From: Terriglobia bacterium
GTDB taxonomy: Bacteria > Acidobacteriota > Terriglobia > Acidiferrales > UBA7541
Length of the DNA stretch: 64,000 bases
Reading direction: 5' to 3'
Assembly: GCA_020073375.1 (NCBI GenBank)
Contig: JAIQFG010000001.1
Location: 124,001 to 188,000, forward strand
The position numbers and the translations under genes were made by a program. A model generated the notes under the pieces. The model saw only the letters and a list, made by a program, of their open reading frames with translations, made no database searches and was not told the DNA's origin. Shown here in pieces: positions 60,684 through 64,000 of the stretch; position 1 is the first letter of the stretch, and the number at the start of each line of letters is the position of its first letter.

Positions 60684-61796
60684 CTAGCGCTTGGCGGGTG
60701 CGGCAGCGGCGGGCGGCACTGCGCCCGATTGCCTGGTGATGTCGAATTCATCCACGACTTGCCCGCCGATGGTCTTAAAGTAGCCGTGCGCTTTGTTCGC
60801 GTCGCCGTTCACGTTGAACGTAATAAACAGCGCCCCGTACTGCGCTTTCTGGTTCGACGTATAAATCTTTGCCCACTCCCCTTTGCAGCCGTACGGCGGG
60901 TCAATCGGCCAGCACCGCTTCTGCACACGGATGCTTTCGCCGCCGAGCCCGGAAACAAACGCAAACGTTCTCCCGGGCGTCACCGCAAGTCGGTTCGGAT
61001 CGGGATAATCGGGATCCACTGCTTGCGTGCTGAAATTGGCGAGCGTCTTTGTGCGCTCGTAGCTGTGCTCGTGACCCGTGGCGATAATCGCACCGGCTTC
61101 CCGGCACGCCTCGTACACTCCCCATCCCATGTCGTCGGTTTTGTCCCCCACCTGCATGGCATTCATGTTCTTGTGCCAGCTGCACACCCTCCAGGCATGG
61201 TTGTCGGACTTTAACTGGGCCCGGATGAAAGGCGCATAGATCGCGTCGCCGACGCCGTTTTGCTCGCCCACAAACACGACTTTCAATCCCTTGAAGGTCA
61301 CCGAATACATTTGATTGTTCAATTCCAAACTGTCCGGCGTGATGCCCATGCGAGGAAACCGCTCCAGCTGCATTCCCGCATAAGAGGGAGAGGCAGTCGT
61401 GGGCCACTTGCCCACGTCATGATTTCCCACCGAAACAAAGTAGGGGAAGTTGGGGCCCAGAACATTATTGACCGAAGACCAGAACCCGACCGGATCACTA
61501 TGGTAATCGAAATCCCCCTGATGCAGGACTGCCTGCGCTCCCTCGGACTTGAGCAGATTCAGGACGGCGCGCTGGTAGGTTCCAATCCCGACGTCGCCGA
61601 TAAAGGCGATCTTCAGGTTTGGTTCGGTCGCGATCGAGCCGTCGGGCGGTGTTACCTCCGGCCTCTTTGGTGTGGCCGTGGATCCCGGCTTTTTCGCAGC
61701 CGGTTTAGTCTTTGATATGGAAGACTTGGGAGCTTGCGCAAAACCGGCGATCCCGGCAAAGGCAAGAAATGCCAAACATAAACCGATTTTCCGCAT
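60684..61796 (-). CDS. Secreted metallophosphoesterase (370 aa)
   Basis: The signal peptide (MRKIGLCLAFLAFAGIAGFA-QA) and a Lys/Pro-rich spacer lead to a calcineurin-like phosphoesterase: FIGDVGIG, LHQGDFDYHSD, VGNHDVG, WHKNMNAM and ATGHEHSYERTKT. The D-x-H start of the motif is FIGD rather than DxH, as in purple acid phosphatase-like members. Residues WVCSWHK fit the central region. ATG 61796 has AGAGGG upstream. Periplasmic or secreted; the substrate is unknown. Confidence 0.88.
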   Translation of the reverse strand: MRKIGLCLAFLAFAGIAGFAQAPKSSISKTKPAAKKPGSTATPKRPEVTPPDGSIATEPNLKIAFIGDVGIGTYQRAVLNLLKSEGAQAVLHQGDFDYHSDPVGFWSSVNNVLGPNFPYFVSVGNHDVGKWPTTASPSYAGMQLERFPRMGITPDSLELNNQMYSVTFKGLKVVFVGEQNGVGDAIYAPFIRAQLKSDNHAWRVCSWHKNMNAMQVGDKTDDMGWGVYEACREAGAIIATGHEHSYERTKTLANFSTQAVDPDYPDPNRLAVTPGRTFAFVSGLGGESIRVQKRCWPIDPPYGCKGEWAKIYTSNQKAQYGALFITFNVNGDANKAHGYFKTIGGQVVDEFDITRQSGAVPPAAAAPAKR

Positions 61797-61938
61797 GACC
61801 CTCTCCGACAAATCTCAGCCCGGCGTTCCGGATGATTCGTATCCGATCCAGTCGCGCACTACCCTATCCCTGGTTCCCCGATCCGGATAACCGCTCTCGG
61901 TCCCGGGAATTGGATGCGCTTGGCCCCGCCACTGCCTC

Positions 61939-62508
61939 TTACACTTCCGGCGCCCCCGTGCATGACGCGGGCGAACCGGGCCAATTATCCCCTCGATACT
62001 TGCCTAGCACGCGACCCGCCAGCAATACCACCGGAAATACAATCCGTTGAATCGCCCGCGGAGGCAGCATCAACGCTTGCGTGTCCCGGTGGCGCCACAC
62101 GACGTGCGCCAGGTAAAAGAGGGACGGCCGCCCCGCTTTCCCTGCATTCAGCACCGCGAATACTCCCTGCAGATATCGATCCAGGTCCCCCGCCGGGGTC
62201 ACCTGCCCGCTCAACTCCAACAAATCCTCTCCAGCGTTCCACCATTTGTGAACCACTCCGGCGGGAAACGCGGCGCTCTCCCCAGCCTTCGCTACAATCC
62301 GATTCCTTCCGATTTGCGCACCTAGGGTTCCGGATTTTACCGTGCCTTCTTCCAGGATCTGGAAATGCACGTGAAGCGGAGGGCCGGCCGCATGCGGCGG
62401 TAGCGTGCCGTCGATCAGCAATATCGTCTGGCCCTCGGCGGTCCGTTCCCGGTGCAGCCGCAGGACTTCTCCCGTGTGTCGATTTTCCAATCTCAAGCAG
62501 TTTTCCAT
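61939..62508 (-). CDS. Cupin-domain protein (189 aa)
   Basis: A single cupin barrel: GPPLHVHFQILEEG (residues about 40-55) and FPAGVVHKWWNAGED (about 82-95) are the two metal/ligand motifs, with the first His pair and third His present. C-terminal ~70 residues contain a hydrophobic segment (IQRIVFPVVLLAGRVLG) that may attach to membrane. ATG 62508 with GGGAGAGG upstream. Function unknown. Confidence 0.8.
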   Translation of the reverse strand: MENCLRLENRHTGEVLRLHRERTAEGQTILLIDGTLPPHAAGPPLHVHFQILEEGTVKSGTLGAQIGRNRIVAKAGESAAFPAGVVHKWWNAGEDLLELSGQVTPAGDLDRYLQGVFAVLNAGKAGRPSLFYLAHVVWRHRDTQALMLPPRAIQRIVFPVVLLAGRVLGKYRGDNWPGSPASCTGAPEV

Positions 62509-63080
62509 CGGCCTCTCCCGGAAATCACATTCACCGAATACTACGCACACCGCCTTCGGAATATTTCCCGCAGATTCTATCATTGCGACGCAACCGGCAG
62601 ACGTAAGCCGGAGTGACCTGATGGATTTTTTGTACCAGCCCAGTGAGAGAGTTTACATCACAGCCTCAGGCCGTGAAATCGTGTTGGTTTGAACCAAGGG
62701 ACTATTGGCCGTCGGCGCCGGCGGCCTATAGTCCAATGTCAAGTATGGCCGCCGGGTGTGCTATTCGATACGCCAGTTTTCGATCAACACCTGCGCTCCT
62801 TCAACGAATGGAAAATTTCCCCGGTCAGGTCCTCAGCTGATGGCTCTGTATTTGTGCCAGATCGCGGAATACGCGGAATAGTGGACGGAATCTATCGGGA
62901 ATTGCAGATGCATCTGCCCAATCTCTTACGCCAGGCCGGAAGTCATGCACCGTTTACAGCGCGAGTTTTCAAGGACCTGTGCGTGATTGCCAGCGCAATT
63001 GCCGACAGGCTGGTGAATTAGACCGTGAGCGGGAACCCGCCCTCGATCGCGCCAATTTCCGAATCGGAAGCATTAATTCG
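62509..63080. other. 572-base region between the cupin and oxidoreductase genes
   Basis: Contains only the weak open frame described next and a short frame at 62573-62692 that I do not trust. No ribosome sites, repeats or tRNA recognised. Confidence 0.4.
62758..63021 (+). CDS. Possible hypothetical protein (about 87 aa)
   Basis: A GTG at 62758 opens a frame with a natural-looking C-terminal part (VPDRGIRGIVDGIYRELQMHL then FKDLCVIASAIADRLVN). The ribosome site is poor and no family is recognised; it could be a decayed gene fragment. Confidence 0.3.
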   Translation: MLFDTPVFDQHLRSFNEWKISPVRSSADGSVFVPDRGIRGIVDGIYRELQMHLPNLLRQAGSHAPFTARVFKDLCVIASAIADRLVN

Positions 63081-64000
63081 TTAAACCAGTTTCATCTTGT
63101 TCAGCGGCAATTCCCGCACCCTCTTGCCCGTGGCGGCGAAAATCGCGTTGCACAGCGCGGGAATAAAGGGCGGAACGCCCGGCTCGCCGATGCCGGCGGG
63201 CGGCGCGTCGCTCTCGACCAGGTGAACGTTCGTGCGCACGGGCGCTTCCTTCATGCGCGCCACCGGATAATTGTTGAAGTTGGATTGATCGATGGCACCG
63301 TCGGTCGCGGTAATGGAGCCCATGAGCGCTATGCTGGTGCCGAACACGGCCGCGCCTTCAAATTGCGAGCGAGCGGTTTCGGGATTTGTGACGAGGCCCG
63401 CGTCCACCACGGTTTCGACGCGCGGGATGTGAATTGTGCCGTCGTCGGAGACCTGGACCTCGACCACGTTTGCGACATAGGTGAGGAAGCTGCGATGGAC
63501 GGCGATGCCCATTCCCGCGCCTTTGGCAAATTTTCGTTTTCCCCAGCCTGATTTTTCCGCCGCCATTTCCAGGACCTTGCGCAGGCGTCCGGTGTCGTTC
63601 GGGTATTGCTCGTAATCGCCGCCGTAATTGGGATTGGCGACTCCGGCCATGTCCACGATGCGCGGCGGCCCGATGAGGTCGAGCATGTAATCGACCGGAT
63701 CGCGTTTCGCGGCGTGAGCGAGTTCGTCGGCGAACGTCTGCACGGCGAACGCGTGATAAATATTCGACACCGAGCGCAGCCAGCCGATGCGCACGTGCGC
63801 ACTCGCCGCGCCGTTTTCCACGCGCAGGTTGGGAATATCGAACGGCACGTCGGTCATGCCCATGCCCATCTCGAAATCGGCGGCGTGATCTTCGTTCGGA
63901 TTGTTCATGGAAAGGATCGGCGGAAACACGGTGCGCTGCAGCCAGGCCGTGGGCTTGCCCGAGGAATCGACCGCCGCCTTCATGTATACGGCCGCGACGC
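63081..64000 (-). CDS. Xanthine dehydrogenase/IorB-family molybdopterin subunit, 5'-truncated
   Basis: The frame is open through the right edge of the window, so only the C-terminal ~305 residues are seen. AWLQRTVFPPIL, RIGWLRSVSNIYHAFAVQTFADELAHAAKRDPVDYMLDLIG and GKGAGMGIAVH-like segments are typical of molybdopterin cofactor-binding oxidoreductases, and GIGEPGVPPFIPALCNAI carries the catalytic Glu. The isoquinoline 1-oxidoreductase subunit beta group ends this way. It is normally paired with a [2Fe-2S] subunit gene, which would lie outside the window. Terminates near 63081. Confidence 0.87.
   Translation of the reverse strand, partial: VAAVYMKAAVDSSGKPTAWLQRTVFPPILSMNNPNEDHAADFEMGMGMTDVPFDIPNLRVENGAASAHVRIGWLRSVSNIYHAFAVQTFADELAHAAKRDPVDYMLDLIGPPRIVDMAGVANPNYGGDYEQYPNDTGRLRKVLEMAAEKSGWGKRKFAKGAGMGIAVHRSFLTYVANVVEVQVSDDGTIHIPRVETVVDAGLVTNPETARSQFEGAAVFGTSIALMGSITATDGAIDQSNFNNYPVARMKEAPVRTNVHLVESDAPPAGIGEPGVPPFIPALCNAIFAATGKRVRELPLNKMKLV

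Overview
The window looks like chromosomal DNA of a GC-rich Acidobacteriota (Koribacter/Terriglobus-like). I infer this from the acidobacterial VWFA-domain protein beside a giant carboxypeptidase-regulatory/TonB-type receptor, a DUF4382 lipoprotein, CsbD, DUF6496 and DUF1328 stress proteins, and a tig-clpP-clpX-lon block. No CRISPR array, insertion sequence, rRNA or complete prophage was seen.

Region 1-13.7 kb (+ strand) is a Wzx/Wzy-type exopolysaccharide cluster: Wzi-like outer-membrane protein (cut by the window edge), Wzz-like chain-length protein, UpxY/NusG-like antiterminator, flippase, methyltransferase, HAD protein, UbiA-like membrane protein, GT2, Wzy-like polymerase, second methyltransferase, two GT4 enzymes and a WcaJ-type initiating transferase. 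Most genes overlap or are closely spaced. The central genes (about 5.7-7.4 kb) are visibly AT-richer, as expected of exchanged serotype-like genes.

Region 13.9-16.3 kb holds small stress-type proteins. Region 16.3-25.2 kb is housekeeping: tig, clpP, clpX, lon, rho and an EAL-HDOD signalling protein. Region 25.2-34.5 kb (- strand) has cmk, mutL, aspS, hisS, a gamma-carbonic-anhydrase-like protein and mrp. Both tRNA synthetases are abnormal: AspRS carries a roughly 250-residue C-terminal extension resembling DUF5677, and HisRS carries a 91-residue in-frame insertion in the hairpin just before its LRPE motif. Both additions are AT-rich compared with the host genes, and hisS is bracketed by two clusters of short stem-variable palindromes.

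Region 34.7-44 kb (mostly + strand) has a 1053-residue PilZ protein with a Gly/Ser linker, secA, an outer-membrane barrel (- strand), a zinc-binding orphan, an RsbW-like anti-sigma kinase and a Rieske-like protein without iron-sulfur ligands. A tRNA-Arg(CCG) at 44.1 kb is followed by a low-GC islet with two orphan genes.

Region 45.4-60.4 kb (- strand) is one eight-gene transcription unit with a predicted promoter at 60.4 kb: GH57 alpha-glucan enzyme, three tandem APH-fold paralogues (two lacking the catalytic Asp), ABC exporter, giant receptor, VWFA protein and DUF4382/DUF5666 lipoprotein. This is the best candidate for an undescribed envelope or glycan system. The window closes with a metallophosphoesterase, a cupin and the 3' part of a molybdopterin oxidoreductase gene.
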